A DNA stretch of 64,000 bases from Celoporthe dispersa (taxonomy: Eukaryota; Ascomycota; Sordariomycetes; Diaporthales; Cryphonectriaceae): contig WAID01000006.1 of assembly GCA_016584495.1 (NCBI GenBank), positions 2,108,001 to 2,172,000 of the forward strand, read 5' to 3'. Under the pieces are notes generated by a model. It was not told where the DNA came from. It worked only from the letters and a program-made list of their open reading frames with translations, and did not search any database. The position numbers were made by a program, and so were the translations under genes. Position 1 is the first letter of the stretch; each line of letters starts with the position of its first letter. Of the stretch, positions 10,582 through 22,600 are shown piece after piece.

Positions 10582-12555
10582 TCAGTTACCTCTCCTTCCG
10601 CCTGTACTCATCAGAGTGATCTTCTGTTTCTGCTTCTTCTTACCCTTCCCTTTGCCGCCGGAGGTGCCGGCAGGCGCTCCATCAGGCGCGATATTCTCCA
10701 CGGCGAGAGCCTCCATCTGAACAGCAAGCTCGGCTGCCCCAAGCGAGTCCATGAATTGATCATCGTTCAGCCATCCATCATCCACTGCTGGTGGGGGGTT
10801 GGCGGGGCCCAGTCCAGGTGACGGCGGCAGAGCCGGAGTGCCCCAGACTGTCTTTTGTGTTGATGGACTGGTAGACATGGACGCGAGGGACGAGAAGCCA
10901 GGCCGAGGATTCGGCGGTGTGGTGCCAACAGCCCCGAGTGGCTGGAAATCGTCCAGGTTCAGGCGGTCCGGTTCGCCTTCGGCACTGTACTTGACAGTGA
11001 ACTCGTCCATGGAGCTTAGGTTGGTTCGGCCTGCACCTCGGCGGTAAGCAGCGGACTCCATCCTCTCTGCTTGAAGTCGTTCACGCTCCTCTTGGATCTC
11101 TTTCTCACGATTTCTCCTGCGCCGTCTTTCGATATCGTCCTTGAAAGTCTCCAGAATCTCCTCTGGAACGATGTCGGTCCAGTCACATTCCAGAAACGAG
11201 ACGAGACATCCGCGTGGTAGGTGCCCAAGGTACTTTGCTCGCTTCCGAAGAAGATCATCAACAGTATTGCCAGTGGAAATATGCTCGACCCTTGGGAGCA
11301 GAGTCGACGGGAATTGCGAGAAGGCGCCGTACTTTGTCTTGAGAATTCTTATGTCGAGGGGTGACAGGTAAAGGTGGGGAGGGGAGGTATAGAAGAAGAA
11401 GTCGTGCTCCGGGTGCCGAGGTTGACTGGAGCCGGCGTGCTTGGATGCCTCTGCCAGGGCGACCTCAACCTCCCCGAGATCCTTGACTTTGTCCTTGGCA
11501 GCCTCGATAGCCTTCATGGCCTTCTGCGTCCATTCACTGCCCTCGTTGAACAACAGTTCATCTTCCTTCTCTTGCTTAGTGAGTTCCTCGATCTCGCGGT
11601 CGTACTCCTTCGTCATATACTCGGTGGTGCCCAGCATGATCCTCGCGTAATCCAAGACATTGGCAGCAAAATGCCAGGGTATTGAGTCCCTCGAGTCCAG
11701 AACATCGGCCCCGCCTTCCCTAGGCAATGCCAGTGTTGACTTGTCGTATCGCATCATGAGCCGCAGGACAACATCGTCACCAGGCCGTGGAAGTGGGCTC
11801 TCCTGTCCAGAATAGAACCGCACAGGTCGCGTATCGGACAGGTAGATGGTATCGTCGCAGATTGGGCATTTCCTCCATCGCTGCTTCTTCTCGGCGGCAG
11901 TCGGCTCATCGGCTGTGGTGGTCTGCATGAACCGGGTCAGACACGGGAGGCAGAAGATGTGCCCGCACTGGGCCATCCTCGGTGCCACGGGCTCGGAAAG
12001 GCAGATGGGGCAAGATGCAGCCTGAGACTCGGCAGAGGCCAGGACCTGGAGGACATCTGCCCAGTCGAGATGCTCGTCGGCATCGACAGCCTGCTTCGAA
12101 TAGTCGCCCTGGGGGGACACGATAAACCGGTAATTGGCGTGGACATAACGAGCCTTGTCTGCCGCATGATAGCCAGATCCAGGGCCCCAGGTCGGGTTGC
12201 GCCGATAGTTACGGTTATACGAATAGTGATGATTGTCGAAATGGGGACGAGGGGAGGAATAATTCAGCAGGTGTGTGATGGAAGTCTGACCACGGCGACT
12301 CGACGCGTTGCGGATCGCCCTTATCTCCGCCATGTCGTCCTCGTCCTCCCTGTAAGATGGCTTTTTCTGATTCCTGTGTTGCTTCCTCTGGCCCTGTCCT
12401 TTCCTCGGCGCAGCGCTGGAACTCGATGGGCTGTTCTGCGTCGGCCGGCGGCTTGAATCGAAACTCGAGGATGCAGTCGGGGTGAAGGGGCTGCTATAAG
12501 ACGAGGAGGGCTGAGTCGCCGAAGACTTCCCGCCAATCCCGGAGGGAGTCGTCAT
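10582..12555 (-). CDS. MAG2: RING-finger E3 ubiquitin ligase, MAG2/RNF10 family
   Basis: A single-exon 657-residue protein. After a low-complexity basic N-terminus comes ITHLLNYS (about 93-100), then YVHANYRFIV (about 137-146), the segment that precedes the RING in RNF10 and yeast Mag2. The C3HC4 RING has C182, C185, C197, H199, C202, C205, C230 and C233. The middle contains the FFFYTSPPHLYLSPLDIRIL block (about 388-407), conserved in the family, and an Arg/Glu-rich helix (about 480-505). The C-terminus is low complexity and ends in a Lys-rich tail. RNF10/Mag2 monoubiquitylates ribosomal protein uS3 during decay of stalled or nonfunctional 40S subunits. The same protein is the arginine-methylation target of the SFM1 gene in this window. 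The frame is intact. Confidence 0.9.
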   Translation of the reverse strand: MTTPSGIGGKSSATQPSSSYSSPFTPTASSSFDSSRRPTQNSPSSSSAAPRKGQGQRKQHRNQKKPSYREDEDDMAEIRAIRNASSRRGQTSITHLLNYSSPRPHFDNHHYSYNRNYRRNPTWGPGSGYHAADKARYVHANYRFIVSPQGDYSKQAVDADEHLDWADVLQVLASAESQAASCPICLSEPVAPRMAQCGHIFCLPCLTRFMQTTTADEPTAAEKKQRWRKCPICDDTIYLSDTRPVRFYSGQESPLPRPGDDVVLRLMMRYDKSTLALPREGGADVLDSRDSIPWHFAANVLDYARIMLGTTEYMTKEYDREIEELTKQEKEDELLFNEGSEWTQKAMKAIEAAKDKVKDLGEVEVALAEASKHAGSSQPRHPEHDFFFYTSPPHLYLSPLDIRILKTKYGAFSQFPSTLLPRVEHISTGNTVDDLLRKRAKYLGHLPRGCLVSFLECDWTDIVPEEILETFKDDIERRRRRNREKEIQEERERLQAERMESAAYRRGAGRTNLSSMDEFTVKYSAEGEPDRLNLDDFQPLGAVGTTPPNPRPGFSSLASMSTSPSTQKTVWGTPALPPSPGLGPANPPPAVDDGWLNDDQFMDSLGAAELAVQMEALAVENIAPDGAPAGTSGGKGKGKKKQKQKITLMSTGGRRGN

Positions 12556-13924
12556 ATTCTAGAAGGATGTTTGTGTACTGGCAAGCTCGTCAGGAGAGAT
12601 CGCTCTGGAGACATGAGAGGGATGGGGAGCACGAACCGTACGTAACCTTACAGCAAAGGCAATCAACGCCACCATAGACGAAACGACCCAGCAAACCGGA
12701 CGCAAGAGCCAACGAGTACCGGAGAATACGACTAGGGTACTGGGGGACTGGAGATGATAAATCTAGTCTATGTCACCGCGATGAGTCCTAGAGAAAACCG
12801 GCACGATCAAGGCCGTCAATCTTGTTCCTGCGAGGAGATGCCGGAATCAACGGAGTCCACGGGATAGCGCGCGGAGGCGGGAAACGCGTAGAGGAATGAC
12901 GTCGCTGATAACATCAAATGATGGAAGTTAAGGGGTATCAGGATCATCGTCTAGCGATGTATAGGGGTAGAGATCGATCAAATGCAGAGAAATGATGGTC
13001 TATTCCAAAGTTAGACCTCGATACCCTACGGCAGACCGTGGGGTGATGCAGGTAGAAGGAAGAAGCAAGGGGATGAGGTCTGAATAGAGTCATCGGGTGG
13101 TTCACGGCGGGGCAAGTCGACAAGCATCCATGACTTACTCACTGGCTTAGTCATCACTCTACGTACCCGTAGTGTTCTCTTTTTCTCTCCCTCTCTAGAC
13201 AGTTTCTACACTCTTTCTATTTTCTTTCCTTCCTCTTTTTTCTTTTTTTTTTTGGGGGGGGGGGTGGAGGGGTGTATTCATATGCTCGTCAAATCCTCTT
13301 CGAGATCAATAACCTGAGCCATGTCATCTCCAGCCAGCTCAGCATCTGTATTGAACGGTCGTGACCATGATCCAAGATCATGATAATAGCCCCACATCGA
13401 CCTGGCGGAGATATTGTACAGCAATGCGCTGTCGGTCTGCGCCTACGTTTAATAGCTCTCTACCTGAGCTTCTAGGACCCATCCAATCCCCACCCACGGT
13501 TCTGGGCATGTGGCTATCGTTGAGACTTGAGTCGACTCTCTTGCAAACCATCCGAGTCTAAAATTTAATTCTAAATGAGAAGACGCCTTCTTCAATCCCT
13601 GCTTACGTACTCGACGTTTAGGTTTGAGGTTCTCGACGCAGCTTCTCGGTTGCCGGCACGCTCAGTGAGAACAAGTAAGCCACTCTGTGCCAAAGGTTGC
13701 AACGTTCACGTCCCAGGCGATTCCTCATTGGCGCCACCCGCACACCTTCTTCCTTGTTTTTCTTATCTGCTCAAAATCTTGTCTGCTAGAGAGCATCATC
13801 ATCATAAGAACGCAGCCTTGTCTCTCCACCAACATTACCCAAAGTCTTGGCATCAAACATCTTGTCAGCCTCGCGCCCAGTGAACTTCAACGCAATTGCT
13901 AGCGCAGAGCGAATTGTCTACACA
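12556..13924. other. Divergent intergenic region (MAG2 / proton channel)
   Basis: A promoter region of 1.4 kb shared by two divergent genes. It holds a T11-G11 junction (T run about 13243-13253, G run 13254-13264) in a pyrimidine-rich stretch. No coding sequence is supported. Confidence 0.5.
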
Positions 13925-14639
13925 ATGGATCAGCAGGGCAACGAGCAGCAGCCCCTCCTCACGGGTCAGCATGATACGGACCAGGAGGGCCAGAGCACAC
14001 CGCTCCACGCCACCTACCACAAGCGGCGGCAACAATGTCAAGGTCTGCTTGTCTCGAAGCAGAAGCACTATCTGATCATGGGCCTGGTTGCCCTCGACGT
14101 CTCCCTGCCTGCTGGCCGATATCCTCATCGCCTTGATCGATTGTGACAGCAGGATTCAGGATGACAAATGGGTCCCGGACGTTCGTGAGGGGCTTGAGCA
14201 TGCCGGTCTCGTCTTCTCTTGTCTTTTCTTGGCCGAGTTGCTACTCTGCCTCTGGGCTTTTGGCTTTGAGTGGGTGGCCTCTCTCTCTCTCTCTTCTTCA
14301 TCTACCTGTGCTCTACATACTTTTTTTTTTCTTCCTTGTTTCCTTGGCGCGTCTTGTTAACAGTCACCCAGTTACCTCAAGTCCTGGTTTCACATATTCG
14401 ATGCCCTGATCATCATCGCCAGCTTCCTCGTCGACATCCTCACCCGCGGCATCATCGAGGAGGTCGGATCTCTCGTGATCATCCTACGGCTGTGGCGCTT
14501 TGTGAAGATCGTTGAGGAGCTGAGTGTCTCGGCTAGCGAGCAGATGGAGGATCTCGAGATGAGGGTTGAAGAGCTGGAGAAGGAGAATGCTGACTTGAAG
14601 GGCGAGTTGAAGAAGTTCAAGTCCTCCGATGAGGAGTAG
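13925..14639 (+). CDS. Voltage-gated proton channel (Hv1 family)
   Basis: Exons 13925-14269 and 14372-14639 (intron 102 bp, phase 2) encode about 203 residues: a lone voltage-sensor domain plus a coiled coil. S1 contains ALDV, with the Asp expected of the proton selectivity site. S2 has an acidic FLAELL. S3 is WFHIFDAL. S4 reads LRLWRFVKIVEE, with charges R-x2-R-x2-K where animal channels have a third Arg. The C-terminus (about 165-200) is a heptad-rich coiled coil, as in dimeric Hv1. Fungal Hv1 channels conduct protons out across the plasma membrane. A frame break lies in S1: the C run 14103-14105 appears one base too long (total 613 bp = 3n+1), and conserved sequence resumes as CLLADIL. The ATG at 13925 (CACAATGG) fits homologues. 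Confidence 0.82.
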
Positions 14640-15973
14640 GTTAGAGTTCGAGGTGTCACTTGTACCTGTGGATGGGCATCGTTCGATCAAGAAAGGAGCT
14701 GGGGGGAACCCAGCGCCCCGTCCTCTAAGCGCCAAGAAATCCTCAACACGCCTCGGACCCGGGGTTTTCCCCCGAGAAGCATGCCCAGCTGCCGATACGA
14801 GCAGGGAGGCAATTCCAGGCTCGCGCTACACGCTCGTATTCACAAATGTTGTGTATGCACAGTAGGTTGCAGCAGTGCACCTCATCCCCACCTTAGTACC
14901 CAAACATTCCGATACCTTTTTCTCCACAACACCACAGCCTGGCTCATACTATTTTTCCTTTCAACAACGAAAAAAAGAAAGAAAAAAAAAAAACAAATCA
15001 CAAATCACAAATTGCAACAGTCAGGTTTACAGGCTGATTTACTCGAAGCTCGGCACACCGAGAGATGTCTAATTGAACTCGTCAATTCGAAACGAAACAG
15101 TGTTTCCGTATGGGCCTATGTTAGTATTCATCGACCAGGATTCTTTTGATTATCTCGCTACCGATATGCCACTTGCAGGAGGGCGTCCCGGTCCAGATGC
15201 ATGCAGCCTTGAACAGCAAATGCATTGTATTTTGTCACAAGTCTCGGGCGGGCCACGGAGCACTGCATGGTCAGCCTGCTGTGGACACTCGTAAGCTGGA
15301 AAAATCCTCGCGCCCTCAGCTGCCGTGAGTAGCACACAGCTTGAGGCAGGGCCGACCTGGAGCCCCAACTGTCGAGTTTCCGGCCCTCCATCCCGCAGCA
15401 CCCTCGCCGTCCACGCCCCTTCCTCCCCATGTCCGTGGCCTCATTACCTCTCTTTTTTTCACTAGTCCTCAATCTGGGCTAGTTTATTGTTGTTCACCGT
15501 CGATTTCTGGGGTTTCGACCGCCTGTCCAGGTGGATCGCCGCCAGGGTACGGTAGCTCCTCCTTTCCCCAATGTAGCCTCTTGGTCCCGGGTATGCACAA
15601 GGGGGAATTAAAGCAATCCCTTTTATTAAGCTTTTATAGAAGCTTCGCGTGACGGTCACGTCTGCCCTCCTCCTTCCACTGCTTCTGCTTCTGCTTCGTT
15701 CTTGCCCTCTCAACGAGACTTTGCATACTGCACTCGCTTGCCCCCACGGCGTTTGTTCCATCTTTCGTTTCCCTTGTTGTTCTTCCAGGTTCTGCTAAAG
15801 CTTGCTTCCTCTCACTACTGCATATCGCAACATTCTCATCCTCAGTCTCGCCTTGGTTGAAAGCAAATAATTGTTTACTATCAACCCACAACTTTTTTTT
15901 TCTTTGCACACAAGGACGCATTTTCACCCATCATCACCATCACCACCACCCTCTACCCAACCTCGAATACGAA
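14640..15973. other. Intergenic, no gene seen
   Basis: The 3' flank of the proton channel and promoter/leader of the GPI-anchored protein gene. The last ~250 bp before the ATG is C/T/A-rich, as in fungal 5' leaders. A (CAT/CAC)n stretch lies at about 15930-15950. Nothing else is recognisable. Confidence 0.5.
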
Positions 15974-16685
15974 ATGAAGGCCTCTATCTTCTCCCTGGCC
16001 ACCATCCTGGCACCCGTTGCCGTCCTGGCTCAGACAACCACCACGACCGCCTCCTCGTCGTCTTCGACCTGTGCCGCTGATTACATCGTGGAGGACTGCT
16101 TGAGCAGCACAGAGGCGACCCAGGAAGCCTGCGGTACACAGGACTACTCTTGCCAATGCGCTGCGTACCAGGCCATTGAGACGTGAGATTACCCCCCTTT
16201 CGTCCTCTCTTTTCCAGCAACCAAAGCGGACCAAAGCCCCAACCAAACCCCCTCCTCCCCCCTTCTGTTGTCTTTCTGTTTTCTTTTCCTTTTCTTCACC
16301 TGTGTATGGGCAGAGGAACATTACAAGAAAACTATCCATTCATCTTACATCCGCCTGGTCAATGCACACGTACTAATCGAATACGTCAAATAACAGCTGC
16401 TTCAACAACTGTCCTGGTGACGCGCGCCAGTCTACCTACGAGGGCCTGGTCTCCCAGTACTGCGCCCTTGCTAGCCAGTACTCCTCGACCAACACCGTCG
16501 CAGCCACTTCCACCAGCGCTGCTGCCTCTGCTGCTACTGCTGCTACAACAACCGCCACGGGCACCTCGACGGCAACGTCCTCGGGCACCTCCTCCTCATC
16601 GACTGCCAACTCCGCCGCTCATCTCGTCAAGGGTGCCGGCGGTGTTATGGCTGCTGTCGCGGGTGTTGCTGCTGCCCTGCTGTAG
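15974..16685 (+). CDS. GPI-anchored Cys- and Ser/Thr-rich cell-surface protein
   Basis: Exons 15974-16182 and 16397-16685 (intron 214 bp, phase 2) encode 165 residues. A clear signal peptide spans residues 1-19 (cleavage after VLAQ). It is followed by a mature domain of about 65 residues with eight or nine cysteines (C32 through CFNNC to QYC). A Ser/Thr/Ala-rich stalk of about 55 residues and a C-terminal hydrophobic segment (GGVMAAVAGVAAALL) make a typical GPI-attachment signal. The Cys pattern resembles the fungal GPI-anchored serine-threonine-rich family and loosely CFEM domains, but I cannot assign CFEM with confidence. It probably acts at the cell wall or plasma membrane. Frame intact. 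Confidence 0.8.
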
Positions 16686-17783
16686 GCATTATGAGGGAAG
16701 CTTGAATGAAGAAGGCACGGGCTACTAGGAATGGGGGCGCCTGAGCCCAGGATTTTAATTGTTTGATGGAGTATGCCAAGAAGGAGGAAGAAGGACGATC
16801 GCTGGAGGATTGACTCGGGTGTATGCTGCTACACGTAATTACGACGGAGCATGAGGGATGCAGAGGAATTACCGAATATACCATACTGCAGTACGTAGTG
16901 TGTCTGACTAGTGTCTAATCCAATCACGAACGCATTCAATGCATGTCCTTGGTTCACCCTATTTAATCTATCATGTCGACGCTTGAGGTCTCATCGTGGG
17001 AATAAGATCGGTGAGCAGAACAAGGTCAACGACCTCGACCACGCGTAGATTCTCTTCCATGGCCGCGTTGTCAACCTCTTCATCGCTGTTGTGACTGGGA
17101 CATAAACATTGTATATGCCATGGTATGGCTAAGTTGTCTGAATTCTCGCTAACATAGATACAGTCCTGGCGTCGATTTGGCTATGGACGAAAGGAGTACG
17201 TATAGGCAATATCACACTTGATTTTTCTCGAGAATGCGGGGGCCTAGAGGAAAAGACAAGGTGGAGGCACACATACACACATACACACACATCATTATCA
17301 TCAACATCATCATCGACCACAGCCAGCACGGGGGACACATCGGGCTTGAAGAGCAATTGGTTTTATTTGTGGTATCATCTTCGTCTCGTCGTGTACGTGT
17401 GTGGGTATGGTGTAAGTACAGAATGCTACATAAAACGCTTTTTCCACACACCAGAGTCTAATTCTATTCTCTTGTGAAGCTCTTTCCCAGCAGTTACACT
17501 AGTTCATTCTTCTCCAACAAAAGCTTCATCTTTCATCCTCCAGCCAGTGTGTTTGTTGTACACTGAGACTCTGTCTCGACCCCACCCAAGGGCAGCCGGC
17601 GGCCTGCCCAGCACCAATATGCTGGAATAAAAAATGGATAATAAAATCGGTATACGTGAACGTTCGTGGGCAAGAAGTGTTGAATCGGGAGGGGGAAGAG
17701 TGTTCCCGGCGCACATGCACCGGCGCATTAAAAAAAAAATCGTAGGCAGAAACGAAATGGTCGAAGTCATCGAGAGTGGCGTT
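16686..17783. other. Convergent intergenic region
   Basis: The spacer between the GPI-protein gene (+) and the AHC1-like gene (-). It contains a short (AC)n and (ATC)n stretch around 17266-17320. No gene supported. Confidence 0.5.
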
Positions 17784-19656
17784 TCAAACTCTTGGCTTGC
17801 GCCGGGCGGCACCCTTGCCAGGCACCGGGGTCACAAAGCTGACATGCCTAGCCTCATCCTTCTTTCGAGCACCGTTGCTCGTGCTGCCAGCATGCTGCGC
17901 AAGAGGGTCTTGCATGTCAATATACTCGATATCGACTTCAGCGATGTCAGACATGTCCGCGTCGGACGCATCACTAGAGGACGAAGCATCATCTGAATCA
18001 TCCCCACCGTCGTCGCTCACCAGCGATGGCGCGTTGTTACTAGTCGCGGTGTTCGGGCTGCGATCAATATCCATCACATTGGCTTCAAGCACGCTCGAGG
18101 AATCTTCATCGGCGGCAGCAACACCCGAAGGAGGAAGCAGAGAGAGGTGCGGCGAACGGCCCTTGCTGCTGGATGTAACCGACTCGGTGGGAGAGGTGGC
18201 GGGGACCGCCCGGGCAGGAAACCCGCATGGCGGGAACGCGAGATGCAGCCTGGGCACTGACCATGTCATCCGACTTGGTGTCCAGAGCTTGTTCGCCTTC
18301 ATCGGACTCGTCTTCACCTGGCATGAGGTCATCCACATCCTCTCTAGTTTTCGCATCCTCGACGTGTGTCCTGAGGTCGCCTTCGAAGTTTCGAGCGTGT
18401 AGTAACTGAGAGAGGAAAGGAGTCGCGGGTGAGCCAACGAAACTCTTCGAAGACCTCCAATCGACTTCAGTAGAGGGGGCTTGAGACGAGACACCGGGGA
18501 TCCTGGTGACCCCCGGCAGTTTGCCCTGGTGGAACAACTTGAGCGAGGTATCGATGCGCTGGAGAATCTTTGCGTAAGCATTCTGCTCAGTCGTAGCGTC
18601 CGCTCTCGCAAGAGGATGGACGACGCCAGCGCCCTGGCCGGTGGGCTGGGCTCCGGTTGTGGTCTTCTCCTCGTTGCGGACTGGCACGCTCTCATCGGCC
18701 GTTATGGGAACACCGCAGAAAAAGGCGGCCTCATCGTGAGACTTGAACTCCTTCTTGTGTGTGATGCGCACATGATTGATGAAGCCCTGCGTGCTGCTGA
18801 AATCGTCCCTATCACACCTCTTGCCATCGGCCTTCTCGAGGTGGCAGAAGAGCTTGACGGTAACGCCATCGCTCCTCTTGAGGATACACGGTCCCTTTGT
18901 CTTGGGCGTTGCGACCGGTGCCGGTGCCTTGTAGGCGACCTGGCCCCGTGCGACCCGTTTTCCGATCGTCACGCCCTCGGACTGGCTATTCCTCGTCGAC
19001 CGCCCCTCAACAAGTCTGGACGCGGCCGGGACCACTTGCCACTCAGGCACTTGGCCATCAAATTTGGGATCAGGGATGAGCCACTTGGCATAATGACGCG
19101 CATAGGGACCGTCCACCACTCCGTACGGTGGGGCCCATTGCGGTGCAGGTCCACCATTCTTGCTCTGTACAGCTGGGACCTTTCCGTCGACGATGTCCAG
19201 CATCTGCTGTGGAGTAGGGCAGGTGGTTGGGTAGGGGATCAGGTGGCAGCGGCGAAGCTGCTCCAATGCTGCCTGACACTTTGCCAGCTCCTGATTTATG
19301 AAGCGGAGCTCCTGGTGTCTCAAGAGGATCTCGGTCCCAAACTGCTGGTTTATGATATCGACTACGCGATCAGTAATCCCTGACGAGTGTCTGAGCACGG
19401 TAGGTGGCGGTGAGAAATATTCCTTGCGCGGTGGCGCGGCTGGCGTCTCTGGTGGCGTCGCGACGCTGTATTCTACCCTCTGTCGTTTGGGGCCATCTTC
19501 CTTGAGATCGTCGCCGCTCGTTGCGTCACAAGACGCCTTCCTCTTGAGTGAGCGCGCGTCGGTACTCAGACTAAGGGCGTCTTGTGGGTGTGACATGGTT
19601 TGTTGCGAGTCGACGTCCTTGTCTCCCCGCGCGTCAGAGCTCCAGAAGCCAAACAT
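17784..19656 (-). CDS. AHC1-like C2H2 zinc-finger nuclear protein
   Basis: An intronless gene of about 623 residues. The N-terminal part has a basic KRKAS/PKRQR nuclear-localisation-like region (about 38-60) and a helical block GITDRVVDIINQQF (about 93-106). The central zinc finger has the form LFCHLEKADGKRC followed by GFINHVRITHKKEF, typical of the fungal AHC1-type C2H2 domain; yeast Ahc1 is a structural subunit of the ADA histone acetyltransferase complex. The C-terminus is Asp/Ser-rich acidic (DDGGDDSDDASSSSD) then basic. A frame break lies at about 18211-18225: the upstream frame would end after an unrelated tail, while conserved acidic sequence continues in the next frame from RAVPATSP. 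The span is 1873 bp (3n+1), consistent with one extra base. Family membership is inferred from motif and layout. Confidence 0.7.
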
Positions 19657-22600
19657 GGTCCACGAGAGAGAGAGAGAGCGATGACAACGGTGGCGACAAG
19701 GAGTAGGATGGAAGACCGAAGAAGCCGGAAGTCACGCGTCCACGGCGGGCGACAAAAGTTTTTCTTAAATGCCCGAACCCTGGGCTCTGCAGAGAGGCGA
19801 TGGCCCGGTCTGTCTGTTGGTCCGACCCCGCCAGGCAGCCACGGTCGAGGTGTCAGGAAACTGTTCCACAGCGGCCTGTGTTCAGGTGGTCGTCGCGATG
19901 ATAAGGAGAAGATTTGGTCGGCGTTCACGGTTGCGACCAGACGTGGTGGCCAGGCAACGAGTTGTCGTCGAGCGGCAACAAGGCTGACGTAACCGGGGTT
20001 AAAGACGACGCTAAAACACTAGCGTCGTTCTTTGGCTGCAGCTGCAGTTGTGGGTGGGTCGGATGGTCGGAGCTTGCAGTGCCAGGCACGGGGCAGGGTG
20101 GCAGGGCAGGGGCAGAGCTCAGGCAGCTGATGTGGCCAGTGCGAAGGGACCCAACCAAACCGTCCAGGAGAGGAAGTCGAGATGTCGTCAGACCACTGTC
20201 CAGAGACGGATCGTGATGACGCGACAGCGATAGGCAGATGGCTGCTCGTCTGGTCGGAGGGCCGAGGGACGGTGCGCGACAGCTACCAAAAGCCTCGCGA
20301 CGCTGTGCAACTCGAGATGGGATGCGCGGAGTGAAAATGCGCGAGGGTGCAGAAATTACACCCAGAGTAAAAAAATCAGGGGTTTTCTGATCCTTAGCTG
20401 TCGCGTCGCTATTAGCTTCTGGCAGGTCAAATATCGAGACAGATGAGATGGACAGCTTGAGCGGGTGGCCGGAAAAAGTCGTTGGATGTTTGCGACAACA
20501 AATGTTTGACTTTTTGCGGAGACGACGGGGACGGGAGATGGAATGAATGGGGGAGGTGAGTAGTATTGGTCTAGGGATCCAAAAGGTCCCGAGTTTGGTT
20601 GTGCTGCGTAGAGGTGCGTTGGGGGCGAGGACAGCCAGGGTGTGTGAAGGGAGATTGTGAGAGGCGAAAAGGGGAAGGCGGGAGAGCGAGGGAGGTGAGA
20701 GAGACAGAGAGAGGCGTGTGAAAGGAGGGAGTCCAGTCAGTCAGAGTGCGTGTGTCAGACCCTCTGCAGGGTGACTGACACGGGAACGGTGAATGGGACG
20801 ACTGGCTTGGGCGGGACGATGGGCCAACAATCACATCACACAGGCTGCACCCGCACTGCAGCGAGCCTTGGAAATGAGAGCAGACAAAGAGAGCGGCCAG
20901 ACAGGGTGGATATTGAGATCGTCAGCTTACCACAAGGTCAAGAAGGTCCTTCACTCGAGACAGCGGCTGATCTGTCGCAAACAGACGAGCCGATGGGATG
21001 GGTTCAAGGGATGAAGGAGGGAGGGAGAGAGAGAGAGAGAGAGAGAGGGAAAAGAATCAGGTCGGGAGGCTGAGGCCAACGAGATCTTCCAAGAAAGTGA
21101 GGTTAGTATACGAAGACGTAGTGCATCTCACCGACCAGAGCAAGAAAAGGGGGTGAAGGGGGGAGGGAAAAAGGGAGGCCCTCGAACGGACACGAGACCG
21201 ACCAGCAAAGAGGGTCCCCACAGCACACCCGCTGGCTGGGCCACCTCGGTCGGTCGGATCGCTGCTAGAGCCGTGAACGTCAGAAATTGGACTGACTGAC
21301 CTGACGTGTTGCGCTGTCGCCGCGCCCTCCTTGTTCCACTATACGTTGGGGGAAAAAAGGGAGAGAAAAAAAACAAAAAAAGGCCAGGAAGTTAAAAAAA
21401 AACAAGAAGATGGGGACAAAATAGTTGCAGAGGGGAAAAGAAAAAAAAGAAAAAAGAGGCAGAGATCGCTGGATTATTCTGGTCTCTGGAATGGGGTGTG
21501 AAACGGTTTCGAGTGCTTGGGCTGGAAGCTACCGCGAAGGTGTTCAGAGGAACAGGGCACAAAAGGGCATCGACAGGGAGGGAAAGGGCCAGGAATGGTG
21601 GGTGGGTGGGTGGTGGGAATGATGTGAGACTCTGAAATTGAGAGTGTTGGAGAATGATGGAGGGGAGAGGGGGGGCCGCCTGGGGAGAGGGAGAGTGCCT
21701 GGAATTAGGGGGATGGGGCCTGGGGACAGCCTGACACCTTGGTTGCGTACTGGTGGGTGGGTAGGGAATGGCGAGCGACCGTGGGTGAGCGACTTGGCTT
21801 GGCTGGCGTGTGTGACACCGACTTGGAAAAGAAGTGGAATGGGATGGGGATCAATCCTTGGAAGCGATGGATCCAGCCTGCAGCCACCAGGACCCGAGAT
21901 TGGCCCGCACCGAGCTTGGCTGGGAATGGGGGTCGCTTTCCGTGCAGCCGTGGCCGTGTTGGGGTTGGGGCGTGGGACTGTGTCCTGCCGGCTCTCGAGA
22001 CGGCGCGTTCAGCCCGTAACCCTCTTTGCCTCTGCCTCGCGCGTATGGTACCATAGTACAAGGTCAAGCAAAGCCCAGTCAGTCCTGGGCCTGAACCAAC
22101 ACCAACCAACAAACAACCGGCCAACACAAACCTGTCCCATGAGTCGCGGCGGCGCTTTGGGCCCAAACCTAAACTACCAGGACATCGAGATGCTACCAAG
22201 TCATTTCCGGGCTATCTTGGGAGAGCTGGGCGAACAGTGTCGGGGCGGGTGCCCAGGGTGGGCTTTTTCTTCTGTTGCTCATCACATGCTGTCATCCTGT
22301 TGATCATCTAATGCAGGTAGGCTGGACTTATCAGCCCTCCACTACGGCGCTGGCACACCACACCACACACCATACCACACGGGCGTACTGGCGTAAAATG
22401 ATGCTGCCGCACAAAAGAGTACGTACCTACATAGTATACATGCAGAAATCTTACGGCATGCTAAGAATAGGCAGGCTGGACTAGCAACATGCACTTTCAT
22501 CCTTCCTCCCATTTATTCTAGATCAGCAAATCATACCCAAAAATTGACACCTGCATCCGGGTCAGAGATGCATATGTTCCTTTATCGTAACGAAGCCGAC

